From Microbotryum silenes-acaulis (Eukaryota; Basidiomycota; Microbotryomycetes; Microbotryales; Microbotryaceae), in contig QPFY01000011.1 in assembly GCA_003665825.1 (NCBI GenBank), forward strand, positions 1,116,001 through 1,180,000: a stretch of 64,000 nt of DNA, given 5' to 3'. The stretch's first letter is position 1. Every line of letters starts with the position of its first letter. The notes below the pieces were generated by a model. It was given only the letters and a program-made list of their open reading frames with translations. It did no database searches and was not told the DNA's origin. This document shows, piece after piece, positions 46,301-57,500 of this stretch. The translations under genes and the position numbers were made by a program.

Positions 46301-47825
46301 GTGCTCGGCGACAACAGCGAGTACGATCGACGCGGGCTCCCACAGCGACTGGCAATCGCGGCCTGGTACCGGTTCACTGTCGATCGACACAAGAACACAC
46401 CCTTGGCGGCGGCGGTGGCGGCGGGACGGCTCAACGTGCCTCCCCGGATCGGCACCAGCGCACTGCTCGAGGCGATCCTCCCCAAGCCCGTGGCCCGCTT
46501 CGCAATGGAGCAGCGCCTTCCGGACCCAGTGCTTCCACAACAGGCGAGCCAGTACAAGCTGCTGAACATGGCTCGACCCTACACGATCCGTCGCATCCGC
46601 CGGGTCCTGAACGCGAAGGCCTTTACCAACACGCTCGGGCTCAAGGGACCACCGCAGCCGGACGATCTCAGGAGCTTCTGGAAGGCGGTCAACTCGAAGG
46701 CACTGACGGCGAGGGAGAGGGAAGTTTGGTTCAAGCTGATTCTCCGCTTCACCCCGACGCGCAAGCTGCAGCACCAACAAAACCACGACACTTCTCCCGC
46801 GTGCCTCGTCTGCAAAGCGCCGGTGGACGACACCGACCACTACTTTTTCGACTGCGTTGACTCGCGGAACGTCTGGATCGCGGCAAGGGGCGTGCTCTGC
46901 GACGCACTCGGGTGCGACACGATCGAGGACGCCCAGTACACGACACTGCAACGGCTCTTTGGCCTCCCCAAGCTCAAGGCCAAGCTCAGCGAACAGGAAG
47001 GGGCGGGCAGGACGATCGAGATCTTCACGGGGATGGTTTTGGAGATGATCAGCAGTGGGAGATGGAGGATGCAGAAGCACGGGACGAGGATGGAAAGCGT
47101 GGAGAGGAGGAGGGTGGTACTGGAGGAGAGGATGAAGTTGAGGGCGGGAGGAGCAAGGGGCGGGCGAGGGCAGTAGAGGCTGGGTTCGATTTCCCCCCAC
47201 CATCCCACACACACACACACACACACCACATCACACTTCCTCTTCCAAAACTGTATACTAAATATCTTGCTTTCATCTTTCATCTATTACAGGTCTGCTT
47301 TCGTTGCTCATGGACCGGCTCGCGATTTGGGATTGACTCGACGGTGGCTCGCGCTCTTTGGCTTCGGGGTTCTGAGTCAAGGGAGGGATCAGCAGACACA
47401 GGCAGAAAGTCGGCTTTGAGGGGCCAGGGACTGCTGAGGTGGAGGTTTTGAGGGGCCTCCACCGCGTCTTGCTGTGACCAAGCATAGACTTGGGCCTTCG
47501 TGGGTCAGGGTAGTTGCGCAGTCGCTCTCCTGTCTTTGTCTCGACCGAGTTGGGAAGTGGGTGCGGGGTGGGCCTCTTGTCGTTAGTAAATCGTTTTATT
47601 ACTCTTTCTTCCCTTCTCTCTCTCTCATTCGTCTCCTGGGGGGGAGCAACCGCTTGGCTGGGGCACTTGAATCCCAAGTATCGGATTGGTGGACACCGGC
47701 CCGTTTCTCGCATCTTACGGGCGGTTTGTGTTATCATCGTCGACTTCCATCTAGTTTTTCCGTAGGCCAATCAGGGGGAACAGGAATTGGGGGCAATATG
47801 ATGAACAGTTTCTACAAAAAAAAAA
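43396..47825 (+). mobile_element. LINE A, L1-like non-LTR retrotransposon, 5'-truncated
   Basis: The copy begins inside the endonuclease domain right at the edge of the tRNA arm and ends with a 10-A tail at 47816-47825. It carries a single long open frame, a 3' untranslated region with a (CA)n microsatellite, and the end GAACAGTTTCTAC before the tail. ORF1 and the endonuclease start are missing, so it is dead on arrival as a mobile unit although its reverse-transcriptase frame has no stop. No clear target duplication was found. Confidence 0.93.
43397..47176 (+). CDS. LINE A ORF2 (partial endonuclease, reverse transcriptase, zf-RVT)
   Basis: About 1259 codons are open. The endonuclease remnant has [28 protein letters not shown] and LSDHRPV, the last two marking the catalytic Asp/Asn and His regions. 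The reverse transcriptase shows [87 protein letters not shown] and the active-site FADDVVVAV (about 45365). The C-terminal zf-RVT block reads [20 protein letters not shown] then C-x2-C...H...C ([18 protein letters not shown]). ATG 43352 lies in the tRNA arm, so the upstream residues read from there are not element protein. Confidence 0.9.
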   Translation, partial: KKTHSALNGRILVTSFRLRGDTKIFEMNNIYAPVEAKQRAKFFDKLLFHKTQKSHVRLLGGDLNDCPRPEVDRRNQSRRGHHWPILIGKLDSAYTDCIRYKHPITPSFTRPNPNRKRPNSFSRLDYFLLQRTHQKRLDQASTIYDYPKDLSDHRPVLIVLALSDDLDATLPQLSLPTTSNQLHRINTTTFKTVEFQRMMEGWLEGASGEEPVGELEVILEACRDRGGELARRLHRERSERMKYLVGRVQDLEALPIWRDEDTAEWTRTSEELKRAVEERARLLRIRAHVPEIASEERLSRPVHSKLAARNSDSKITALRLANGELTHDIDIALDHTQAHFQRLYHIEPRDPDRVARLRDEFLAPIRAARTCDDPRSDPLFLRRLSESQIDLLQRPITEDEVVAAIGTTHPGRSPGPSGVPYELYQTAPEAWAKVLTKAYNAMIERGSLSPKQGQGLVRLIYKPHKKHADRADLSSYRPITLRECDYKIFTKVYVARLNHLLPDLLPPQQHGFVKDRRSADAALHLRLLVEELGARRTEFPMAALLSLDQSSAYDLVEHDWIFAIFDALGAPATFLRVLRMLYSGDSTSARYIINGFLTAPVRLTCGLGQGDPASSSVWDIVFQPFLDALHRRNIALNLAIPALYPYPQSRAITSLAFADDVVVAVAGLESLNLLDDLALDWRQATNGRLNTDKTVVLPIGRRWDPGERPLVVKAAGESLEWIGLPFDPSGDTELAYANLIERLEAMLEAVQHRWLTHHTRAFYVNRYAIPKILHFLAADIPPPEVVKKLDDMLVDFVRGGKGRTSYGRDIVFTAKLKGGLGVIRMQDVVDAVAARIWDVLLGGSGAIWQGLARAALQRAQPDLDLATDLWPHPSTPIPNDLHPRWHAALGVPKHHDAQVNPSALTTANLLALPTLLGSLHTPIRGKQTIDAVHVPDYLRLQGYPKVADLYRRELYAGGGFHLWTPPADVLGDNSEYDRRGLPQRLAIAAWYRFTVDRHKNTPLAAAVAAGRLNVPPRIGTSALLEAILPKPVARFAMEQRLPDPVLPQQASQYKLLNMARPYTIRRIRRVLNAKAFTNTLGLKGPPQPDDLRSFWKAVNSKALTAREREVWFKLILRFTPTRKLQHQQNHDTSPACLVCKAPVDDTDHYFFDCVDSRNVWIAARGVLCDALGCDTIEDAQYTTLQRLFGLPKLKAKLSEQEGAGRTIEIFTGMVLEMISSGRWRMQKHGTRMESVERRRVVLEERMKLRAGGARGGRGQ

Positions 47826-47916
47826 TCACACAAAAGACAAAAGTGAGTTTTTGCGGTGTAGCGTGTGTAGTTGACCTCGTACCCCCTTAAGTGTTACAGG
47901 TCAACACGAACAAACG

Positions 47917-49587
47917 ATGCCGGATCCGCCCGGCGCCCATGCGGCCCCGCCCAACGACCCGTTGGGTGCTAACCGCGCGAGTGACGAAAGATCACTCAAC
48001 ACGCAAACGCGTGAACCGGTCACTGGAGGAACCGCGAATCCTCCAGCGTGGTCCACTGAGGCGACTCAGGCTCGACTGGACTGTGAAAAGGCGATGCAGA
48101 AGACCTTTAGAGCACTCGGTATCGTTCCCTCCGGCAAGTCGACCCGCCGACTGATGGTCCTGATGCACGACGCCTCGACCCCGCCTTCGCAGGCGCCAGT
48201 GCTCGCACGAGCCGCCCAAAGAGCGGTGCGAAACGACGCAGCCCCGGCCTCCAATGTGATCCGAGTCATTATGGATGGTCCTGGATCACCCAGAGGTCCT
48301 GTACAGATCGCGCTGCGCAAGCACTTTGGATTGGCCGAGACGCCGTTCATGTTCGCGCGGCCCGAGGGCGTCGTGCTCGACCCCGAGGTTGAGAAGCTTT
48401 TCTCGAAATGTGTGAAGCTGAACCCGATTGTGACGAAAGCCACGAAGAGGTTCCCGATCGCTCGTCACATGTACGAGCTTGTATTCGAATCCGAGCAAGC
48501 CTGTCTCGAAGCCGCTGCCGCGGGCCCATTCCCTTACCACGGCAAGGAGATGGTTACCGAGCTCCCCAGCGCCTCTCCCCTTAACCACGTAGTGCAGGTG
48601 CGATTCACCTTGCCCTCCTCCTCCAGCGCGATCCCCGCTTCCGTGCTCCGAAAATCTCTCGATGATGCTCTCACCCTTTCGTTCGGCCGCGTAGGTCGTA
48701 CGCAAGGTTATACCCTGATGCAATTACAGCGGGGCCTCGCGGTCGATCCGAATGGAGATCCGATGGCCATGACCGAAGACGGGTTCCACTGCGCGTACCT
48801 TCGCTTACATGCTGATCTTTTCCAAGGCTCTACCGAGACGCAGAAGGCTGCGCTCAACGCCGCCTTGCCACAAGAGATCGAGATCCTGGGCGCCAAGTAC
48901 GGCTTGCGACACGAATTCGAGACGCACTACTGCGCGGTGTGCGATCGCGCCGGACACCAGTGGGGCGCTTGCAGGAAGCCGGCTTCGACTCCGGCCACCG
49001 CCGCCCCTGTTCCGGGGGCCTCGACTTCGACTTCGACTACCGGCTTCCGAGTCGCTGGAAAGAATGGGAAGCACGGTGGGCCTGCCGCATTGAACTCTCG
49101 CGTCTCTGGCGCGAACATGATCCAGCTGGGACCTCGTGCTAACCCCGCAGGTGCAGCGACCGGCAACAAGGACGATGCGAACGACGGCGACGACGACGGC
49201 GAATCGGTCGCTTCGACCGAACCGGAGGGCGGCGACACTGGGAAAGAGACGTTGACGCGTGCCACCACGGGCCCAACAAAGGAGACGCAGACGACGACAG
49301 CGGCGCCCGTTTCGACCCCGACCTCTCCTTCGCCTTCTGCTTCTGCTCCGGCTTCGCCGTTGTCCGGTGGCACGTCGGGATCATCGGCCACCTCGACAAT
49401 CTCGATAGCCTCGACGAGTCCTCGACGCCTTCGTTCGAGCTCGGCACCCGGCAACCGACGTGTCACCCGGGCGGGATCCGCCATGATCCTCGGTGCATCA
49501 GGGGGTGACGGCTCAGGGGGCAACAGTTCAGGGGGTCACAGGTCCGAGGTGACCGAATTCGAGGGGGGCGGCGCTGAACTGATTTAA
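47917..49587 (+). CDS. LINE B ORF1, gag-like RNA-binding protein
   Basis: 556 aa starting MPDPPGAHAAPPNDPLGANR. The N-terminus is polar and probably disordered. The middle (residues ~110-330) is mixed helix/strand, as in LINE ORF1 proteins. A single zinc knuckle CAVCDRAGHQWGAC (C-x2-C-x4-H-x4-C) lies near residue 337. The tail is rich in Ser, Thr, Gly and Pro (repeated PTSPSPSASAPASPL-like sequence). The stop is two bases before the ORF2 ATG (TAATCATG), an arrangement suited to termination-reinitiation. Confidence 0.88.
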   Translation: MPDPPGAHAAPPNDPLGANRASDERSLNTQTREPVTGGTANPPAWSTEATQARLDCEKAMQKTFRALGIVPSGKSTRRLMVLMHDASTPPSQAPVLARAAQRAVRNDAAPASNVIRVIMDGPGSPRGPVQIALRKHFGLAETPFMFARPEGVVLDPEVEKLFSKCVKLNPIVTKATKRFPIARHMYELVFESEQACLEAAAAGPFPYHGKEMVTELPSASPLNHVVQVRFTLPSSSSAIPASVLRKSLDDALTLSFGRVGRTQGYTLMQLQRGLAVDPNGDPMAMTEDGFHCAYLRLHADLFQGSTETQKAALNAALPQEIEILGAKYGLRHEFETHYCAVCDRAGHQWGACRKPASTPATAAPVPGASTSTSTTGFRVAGKNGKHGGPAALNSRVSGANMIQLGPRANPAGAATGNKDDANDGDDDGESVASTEPEGGDTGKETLTRATTGPTKETQTTTAAPVSTPTSPSPSASAPASPLSGGTSGSSATSTISIASTSPRRLRSSSAPGNRRVTRAGSAMILGASGGDGSGGNSSGGHRSEVTEFEGGGAELI

Positions 49588-49589
49588 TC

Positions 49590-52500
49590 ATGATTGAGTC
49601 CCTCACCGTGTTGACGTTCAACGTCCGATCGATGAAGAACGCAGTCAATCAAGTCAAAATCATCCGTTATCTCAAAACCCTTCGGCCGGCCCCTGCGGCC
49701 ATCCTCCTGCAAGAGCACCACCTCAGCTACAACGCGTCGCGCGAAGGCTTCGAGAGTGCTTGGCCAGGGGCTTGTATTCGTTTCACTCCTCATGTCCTTA
49801 CCCTCATACCCGATGGCTCACCTTTGGCGGGCCATCTCCTTTCCTCCACCCGGGTCGTCTTTGCAGGAGCTCCTCGTTTCGACGGTCGGATTCTGCGCTC
49901 AGTGTTTCGTCTTGAGGAGCTCGATGTCGAGATCATCAACATGTACGCGCCGGTACAGGAGGACGATCGTCGCGACTTTTTCGGGCTCCTGCATTTCAAC
50001 GCCCCGAGACCCAAGACTCTTCGGATCTTGGCCGGCGATCTCAACGATTGTCCGGATGTATCGGTCGACCGAGTGTCCATCACCGATCGCGCTTGGACTC
50101 CTGTATCGCACTGGCAGACCTTGCTGTCAAAGATCGCGTTCAAGGCACTCGACACGGTCCGACATGTCCATCCTTGCACCCCCGCATTCACTCGTCCTCA
50201 CTACCGTGGTAGAGGGGAAGAGCGAAAGATTTGCTCGTGGTCGCGGATCGACTATATTCTTGTCCAATCCAGTTGGGCGAACCGGTTGTTGAGCGCTTCT
50301 ACGCTCTTCGACGCGCCATGTTCGGACCACAGACCTGTAGTTGCAACTTTCGCTTTGCCTACATCGAACGCTGATGCCGAACCCCCCCTTTCTCTTCCCT
50401 CTACGAGCGATTTCATTTCGAGGCTCAACCCAACGGTCTTTGACGATCAAGACTTTGTCGCATCGATTCCCGGGGTCGTCGACGAGGTCTATCAAAGGCT
50501 CGAGGGGACCGCTCCGCTCGGCGAAGTCTATGACGCCGCTCTGCGGGCGGTTGCAGTCGCTGGCCATGCACGATACCGCTCCACTCGTGCCGACATGCGC
50601 CGACTGCGGGCCGAGAGCCAATCCGTCATGGAGGCTTTGGAGGGACGCGGTGAGCACATGAATGAGGCCGAGCGCGATGCGTATGCTCTTGCCAAGTCGC
50701 GGTTGGACCAGTTGGCGGTAAAGGAGGCTCAGTGGCTGCGTGTTCGTGCGCATGTGCCGTCAGTCGACTCGAGGGAAGGTCAATCGGCAAGCATTCGCAC
50801 GCGCCTCAACCGCCGGAGTCGCCAGACGAGCATCGTCTCGCTGGAGGATGTGGATGGCACCGAGACCGTTGACATGCAGGAGGCGCTGGGTATTGCTTCA
50901 CGGCACGCGCAGTCGCTCTTCACGCCGGACCCAGCTCGTGGCGACCCGACGAACGCACGCCGGTCTCTGCTCGACCCTATTCGCGCAGCGAAATGCTACG
51001 ATGACGACCGCTCGGACCCTACGTTCGGTCGTCGGCTGCCTCGTCAAGCGAGAGTGGCGCTTGACGAGCCCTTCACCCTCCTTGAGGTTGAAGCGGCGTT
51101 GAAGAAGACGGATTCGGGGCGATCACCGGGGCCCACGGGCATTCCGTACGAGCTCTTCAAGGCGCTGCCAACCTACTTTGCTCCCAAGCTGTTGGACTTG
51201 TTCAACTCGATTTAGGAGGGCGGCAAAATGACGGCGTCCTTGGCAGAGGGGCTGGTGCGGCTCTTGCCCAAGAATAAACCGGGGGCCAATCTGAAATCAC
51301 TGGGGGCATACCGACCGATCACACTGCGCGAGACGACCTACAAGGTCCTCAGCAAGGTCTTGGTGGCGCGACTCAATGGGGTGCTCGGCGAGCTTTTGCC
51401 GCCGGCGCAACACGGTTTCATGCCATCAAGACGTTCAGCGGACGCGGGAAGTCATCTCACTCTCCTTCTCGAAAAACTCAGGTCGCTAGGCACTGAAGTT
51501 TTCCCCGAGGGCGCCCTCTTGTCTTTGGATCAGCAGAGCGCGTACGATCGGGTCGATCAAGCCTGGATCTTCGAGGTCTTTGAGGCCTTTGGGTTCGGCG
51601 AGCGTTTCATCTCGCTGCTGCGCGCTCTCTACGATCCCGAGACTCTGGGGGTGCGCTACCTTGTCAATGGGTTCCCCACGGACTTGGTGCGGTTGCTGTG
51701 TGGTCTCGGTCAGGGGGATCCCCTCTCGTGCCCGGTTTGGAACATCACGTTCCAGCCCTTCCTCGACGCCCTCGTGCGGCGCGGGATCGCGCTCGACCTG
51801 CAGAAGGTGTGGCCAGGAGGGCCGCGTGCGCAGCTTACGCATCTGGCGTTTGCCGATGATGCTGTGGTGGTGGTGGAGTCACCGGCGGCATTGTCGAAGC
51901 TGCAAACGCTGTCGCAGACGTGGTACGAGGCAACCAACGGGAAGACCAACACGGACAAGACGCTGGTGCTACCACTCGGACCGAACTGGCTTCGAGACGA
52001 GACTGCGCAGGCGCTGCCAACGGTGCAGGAGGGGGAGAGCTTCAAGTGGTGCGGCTATGCCTTCTTTCGCCACGGTGACTCGAAACTGTTTTGGACCCAT
52101 GTTCTTGATCCTGTCAAGGCCAAGGCCCGCGCCGCTGGAGACCGGACACTTTCGCCGAGTGGGAAGGTCTTCTATGTCAACGCTCACATCATCTCGACGG
52201 TCCTCCACGTGCTGTCCTTCGACATACCACCTCAATGGTTCATTAAGGCGGCGGAGACGGCACTTACGGATTTTGTCTGGGGAGGAGCAGGGCGAAATAC
52301 CGTCGCTCGCGATTTCGTGTTCCAGGCTCGGGAGGACGGTGGCTTGGGCTTGATTTCGATCGGCGACATCGTTCATTCGGTGGCGCTTCGATTTTGGGAT
52401 GCTGTGGCGGGCTCGAACGAGGCGATCTGGGCGCCCCTAGCTCGCGAGAGCTGGAGGTCCCTCGTCGCTGCGACCCGCGATTTCAGTCCGTGGGGGTTCT

Positions 52501-53591
52501 TCAGCAGCACGGCTCGGCTCGAGAAGCTGTATCGCGACTCGACGCGCTGGGGGGCAGTCGTTGCAGCGGCCAGGGTCACAGTTCCAACCATCAAGTCCGA
52601 ACTCCTTACGCTCCCCGAATTGCTTTCGCTTCCGCCTCGCCTCCCTTCACTCTATGCTAAAGGTGCCAAGCACGCATATGACGATGCGGACGCAGTGGCG
52701 AAGTTTGCGCAGATCGCGGACCTGTACTGGAGGGACGAAGGGAAAGGCTGGGCTCTGGTTGGTCATCAACGCGGGTTCTGGCAGCACTCTAAGGAACCCG
52801 CCCTGGCGCACGAGCACGTGTGGTCGCGCGTGGGTCAGTTGCTCAAGGCGAAAGCGTTGCTGCCCAAGACCGCGTTGCGACCTGCTCGGATACCTCTCAA
52901 GGAGGCTCCCCGTCCCCGGTGCTTCAACTTCTTTGGGCTCACCCGACCGTTCACTATTCGCAAGCTTCGTCGGCTTGTGAACGTGGTTCGGTTCCCAGGG
53001 AGGGAGGATCGTGTCAAGCGTTTCCGTGATGGGACTTCTCAGAGCGATAGGAAGCGCTTCTGGAGATGGGTTCATGACCGGTTCGCGTCTGCTGTGGAGC
53101 AGGACACCCACTGGCGGCTCATGTACGACGTGACGCCGACGCGCAAGAGGCAGCATACTCAGGGTCATGCCTCTTCGCCGACGTGTCTGTTCTGTGGCAA
53201 CGATGCAGCGGTCATCGAGACGGTGTCGCACTACTTTTTCGAGTGCGCGTACTCGACCAGCTTCTGGGGCGGGGTGCTGCGCATTCTGTTCGACAAGCTC
53301 GGCATCGAGGATACCGATGTCGATCCGTCGGCGTTCACTCCGGAGCAGCTGACTATGGGGCTCCCCCTTTTGCGGGGTCGTGGGAGAACGACCTCGAAAT
53401 GGATGTGGGTTCGGCTGGCTTGCGCGATCGGCTTCCAGCGGCTGCACCTGCTCCGCTGGCGCGTTCATCAGCGGTTCGAGCTGGACAAGGTCGTGGCCCC
53501 TCCCTCGCTGCCCAGTGCGCTCAGAGCGTTCGAGCGAGATTTTCTCTCTCGAACGGGCTTTGTGCCTGGGGCTCGAGATTGGGAGGTGTGA
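49590..53591 (+). pseudogene. LINE B ORF2 (endonuclease, reverse transcriptase) with one in-frame amber stop
   Basis: The frame is open for 1334 codons except for TAG at 51213-51215, which splits it into 49590-51215 and a part with ATG at 51228. The first part has a complete AP-type endonuclease (LTVLTFNVRS, ILLQEHHLS, MYAPVQ, AGDLNDCPD, SDHRPVV) and the start of the reverse transcriptase (GRSPGPTGIPYELF). The second has [57 protein letters not shown] and a zf-RVT end (CLFCGNDAAVIETVSHYFFE). No other disabling change was seen. A single amber codon may mean very recent death, a polymorphism or a sequencing error. Confidence 0.88.
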
Positions 53592-53696
53592 TGACCGAGT
53601 TAAGTCCTTCCTTCCTATTTTCCTCCCTTTTTACTCGGAGGTCGACTTCTCTTTTAGAAGCTGACTGTCTTGAAACTTGTTGCGCAGTGGAAGGCT

Positions 53697-53702
<6 letters not shown>

Positions 53703-53732
<30 letters not shown>
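53703..53732. repeat. (CT)15 microsatellite in the LINE B 3' region
   Basis: A perfect dinucleotide run of 30 bp lies about 110 bp after the ORF2 stop. LINE A has a (CA)n tract at the similar place, about 30 bp after its stop, so a simple-repeat tract just behind ORF2 may be a feature of these elements. Confidence 0.9.
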
Positions 53733-53737
<5 letters not shown>

Positions 53738-54569
53738 GCGCAGTAGCGGTTTTCGTTCTTGGATGGATCGGCAAGCCGGGTCGATCGTCTTTGCGTTGGA
53801 GGCTTTGTGAAGTTTCCCCTCTCCTGTCCCCCCCTTTTCCCTTCCCTTCCTCTTCTCGTTCCTGTTGCTCAGTTGTTGACTACGCTTCAGCCACTTCTCC
53901 TTTTACTCCTAAGCCGTGTGTTGGATTCCGTCGAATGGTTCGTTCGTTCGCGTTGGTCAAGATCTACGGCATGGCTCGGGAAGAAAGGTCGCTCGTTCTT
54001 GGTCAATATCCTCGCGTCAAGGCGAGGCTCGTTTTGTTGTATTGGATCGCTTTTCGCTCGGCCCCGACGGCTCAACAGCCAGCACTCGAGACTCAGCCAA
54101 GGGAGGACATCAGGCGCTGTCGGGGTGACGAGTAGCTGGGGCTTGGCTGCGGCCTGTTAGTCCCTGGGGACCTCTACCTCCGGCTTCGACCCCCTCCCTT
54201 GGCCCCTCGGGTGTGTTCCCCTCCTCTCTGTCTTAGTATTCCTGGTTCTCCCTATCCCCAGTCGTGACTTTCTGTATACTCTCCCCCTTCTTTCTCTAGG
54301 CGCTCTTGCCTGGTTTTCGAGTATCTTCGCTCCCACTCTTGGGACGTGAAGCGGCAGCAGTACTCACCGCCCGTTGGAGTCCGCGTTAGGTGCTCGGCGG
54401 GCTTTGATCTGCGCAGCGCCCTTTGCGCGCAGGGGTTTGACTTTCACCCAACTGCTCGCCGTCGTTGCTTTATAACCTCCTTTAGCTCTTTTTGTAGCGG
54501 TCCCAGCCAACCCGAAGGATAGCAATTTATGAGCCCCAGTCAAACAAAAAAAAAAAAAAAAAAAAAAAA

Positions 54570-57500
54570 CGGATGCCATTCGGCTCATGCACCCACTGTC
54601 GCCGGCGACCACGCGCCCGCATCTCAGCAAGGACGGCCAGCTCATTTCGCGCGCGCGCATCGACTTTGTTCTGGTGCAGCGGCGACACGAGCGACGGATC
54701 GTTTCTGCTTCCACTCTGTACAATATCTCTCGATCCATGTCGGATCATCGACCGGTTACGGTCACATTTAGGCTGCGCGCAAGTGGTGCCGAGGTCGAAG
54801 CGGAGCTCTGCCTTCCCCAGGCGGCTCATTTTCTGACCCGCATCAATTCGTCGACCTTCAAACACGCCGAGTTTAAGGAGTTCGTCACTCCTCTCCTTGA
54901 GCAAGCACCGTCTGGGGATCCGGTCGCCGACCTTCAGCGCGTACTCTCGGAGTCTCGGGTCCAAGCTCTGGAGCTGTCTCGGCGTCTGTATCGGGAGCGC
55001 AACGCCCTCGAGATGATGCTGGTATCTCGACTGCAGGACATTGAGTCTCGTCGGGTGATGAGCCCCTTTGACATCATCGACTGGACGAACACCCACGACG
55101 CTCTCACCAAACTTGTGAACGAGCGAGCAAGGCAGTCCCGGATCAGGGCGCACGTGCCCGAGATTGCATCCGAGGAACGTCTCAGTCGTCCGGTACATGC
55201 CAAACTGGCTGCTCGGTCCCGGGATGTGAAGTTTCAGAGTATCCGGCTCGTTGATGGCGAGCTCACCACTGACATTGAGCGCGCGCTCGAGCACACCCAT
55301 TCTCATTTCCAGCAGCACTACCTTGTCGAAGCGAAGGATCCGGAACAGGTCGTGACGATGCGGGATGAGCTCTTGGGACCCATCAGATCAGCAAGACCTT
55401 GTGACGACCCGCTTTCCGACGCTCGCTTCCTTCGGCGCTTCTCGAATTCGCACGTCGACATTCTTGCCGAGCCCATCAGCGAGGCCGACGTGCTCGCAGC
55501 GATTCGAACCACGCACGAAGGTCGATCTCCGGGGCCTTCAGGGGTCCCCTATGAGATGTATCGAGCCTGCCCCTTGCTTTGGGCCCCTCTCTTGACTCGA
55601 GCCTACAACGAGCTGATTACTCGAGGCTCCCTTACTCCACAACAGAGCCAGGCGAATGTGCGCCTCTTGTTCAAACACAACAAACCTGGTGCAGCGCGGT
55701 GCGACCTCAAATCGTATCGTCCGATCACCTTGCGGGAATGCGACTACAAGATCTTCACCAAGGTCTACGTGGCTCGTCTGAACCGGATCCTCCCCGATGT
55801 TCTTCCGGCCGGACAGCATGGGTTCGTCAAAGGGCGAAGACCAGCGGACGCGGCTTTGCATCTGAGGCTCCTGATCGATGAGATTAGGGGTCGTGGGGCA
55901 GAGTTCCCGACAGCAGCGCTCCTCTCCCTGGATCAGAGCTCGGCTTACGACATGGTCGAGCACGACTGGGTCTTTGCGGTGTTTGAGGCTCTCGGCGCGC
56001 CGGAATCTTTCCAGCGCGTTTTGCGGATGCTCTACAACGGCGAGACGTCCACAGCGCGGTACATTGTCAACGGTTTCCTTACCGAGACGGTGCGACTCCT
56101 GTGCGGTCTTGGCCAGGGCGATCCTCTCTCTTCTTCTGTCTGGGATGTGGTATTCCAACCCTTCCTTGACTCTCTTAGTCGACGCAACATTGCGCTGACC
56201 CTCACTCTTCCGGAGCTGGCTTCTCGTCCGCAGACTCGATGCATCACCAATCTGGCGTTCGCGGATGACGCCGTCGTTGCTGTCGCTGGACCGGAAGCCA
56301 TTGCTTCGCTCGAAGCGTTAGCTCGGGATTGGCGACTCGCGACGAACGGCCGTCTAAACACCGACAAAACCGTGGTGATGCCATTGGGCGCGACGTTGTG
56401 GGATCGCGCGGACTTGTCCAAACTGTCGTTCGTGGCACCGGACGAGTCTCTTCCCTGGATCGGTCTCCAGTTTGCGCCTGACGGCAACAACAGGCTGGGA
56501 TTCCATGATCTTGAGCGAAGGGTCGATCGAGTGATTCTATCGGTGCGCGACCGATGGATGACGCACCATACCCGGGCTTTCTATCTCAACCGCTACGGCA
56601 TCTCCAAGGTGCTGCACTCTCTCTCCGCCGACATACCGCTATCCGACGTAATCAAGTCGATCGAGCGCAAGCTTGCCGACTTTGTGAAGGGAGGACCGCG
56701 GCGCAGCGACTACAAGCAATCGGTCGTCTTCACGGCACGGGCGCGAGGTGGTCTCAGCGTCGTGAGCATCCAAGATGTGGTGGATTCAGTCTCGGTACGG
56801 ATCTGGGACGTGCTGGCCGGCGGGTCAACTGCGATTTGGAGCGATCTGGCTCGGAGTTCCATCCGGCGAGCGCTTCCGACCTTTGACTTTGCTACGGATC
56901 TGTGGACGTGGAGGAACGCCGACGCACCCCGGGAGCTACATCCCCGCTGGCGAGCGGTGCTCTCGGTCGCTGAACGCTACCCTGCCGTCGTCGATCCTGC
57001 CAAACTTTCGGTCTCCAATTTTCTTTCTCTTTCTCCCCTCCAACCTGGTCTGCATGACTCGCGGGCGTTCTCGGAGCAGGATAAGCGTTTGGCGAAGCTT
57101 TTCAGTTTCGAACGCACCATTGCTGACATCTATGCTCGAGCCCAATACCCCGCAGCTCCAACGGTGCCCTGGACCCCTGAGAAGCATCCCCAAGGCGACG
57201 GCTCGGAGTTGTCCAACCTTTGGCAATGGAAGCGCGATCAAGTCCAGGCGTGGATCCAGGTCGCAGGCGATCGCTTCATCCCGCCGCTTCCGCCTCCTGT
57301 TCCCGTCCTCGCACGTCGACCACCCGTCATTCGTGTCGTTGGAGCACCTGGAGCCCGGCCCGGCGGCCCCCTCGAGTACATCTTGCCCAGAGCGACTCCA
57401 GTCGGCATGCCTGATCAAAAACTTCCCCTCCCCTCCGCCCCCTTGCGTGCTGATCAGTGGAGAATGTTGAACTTGGACAGACCTTACACCATTGCGCGAC

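Larger units (their letters stand above)
47826..54569 (+). mobile_element. LINE B, near full-length L1-like retrotransposon
   Basis: It starts right after the A-tail of LINE A with a ~90-bp leader, then ORF1 (47917-49587), ORF2 (49590-53591), a ~950-bp 3' untranslated region with a (CT)15 tract, and a tail of 24 A at 54546-54569. It is the only copy here with both ORFs and a complete endonuclease. Protein similarity to A and C is clear but lower than A to C, so it belongs to another subfamily. LINE C starts at the very next base. Confidence 0.92.

Noticed and set aside
45485..47224. Long minus-strand frame (579 codons) opposite LINE A
   Set aside because: It is antisense to the reverse-transcriptase frame; its composition mirrors the GC-rich codons of the sense strand and shows no domain.
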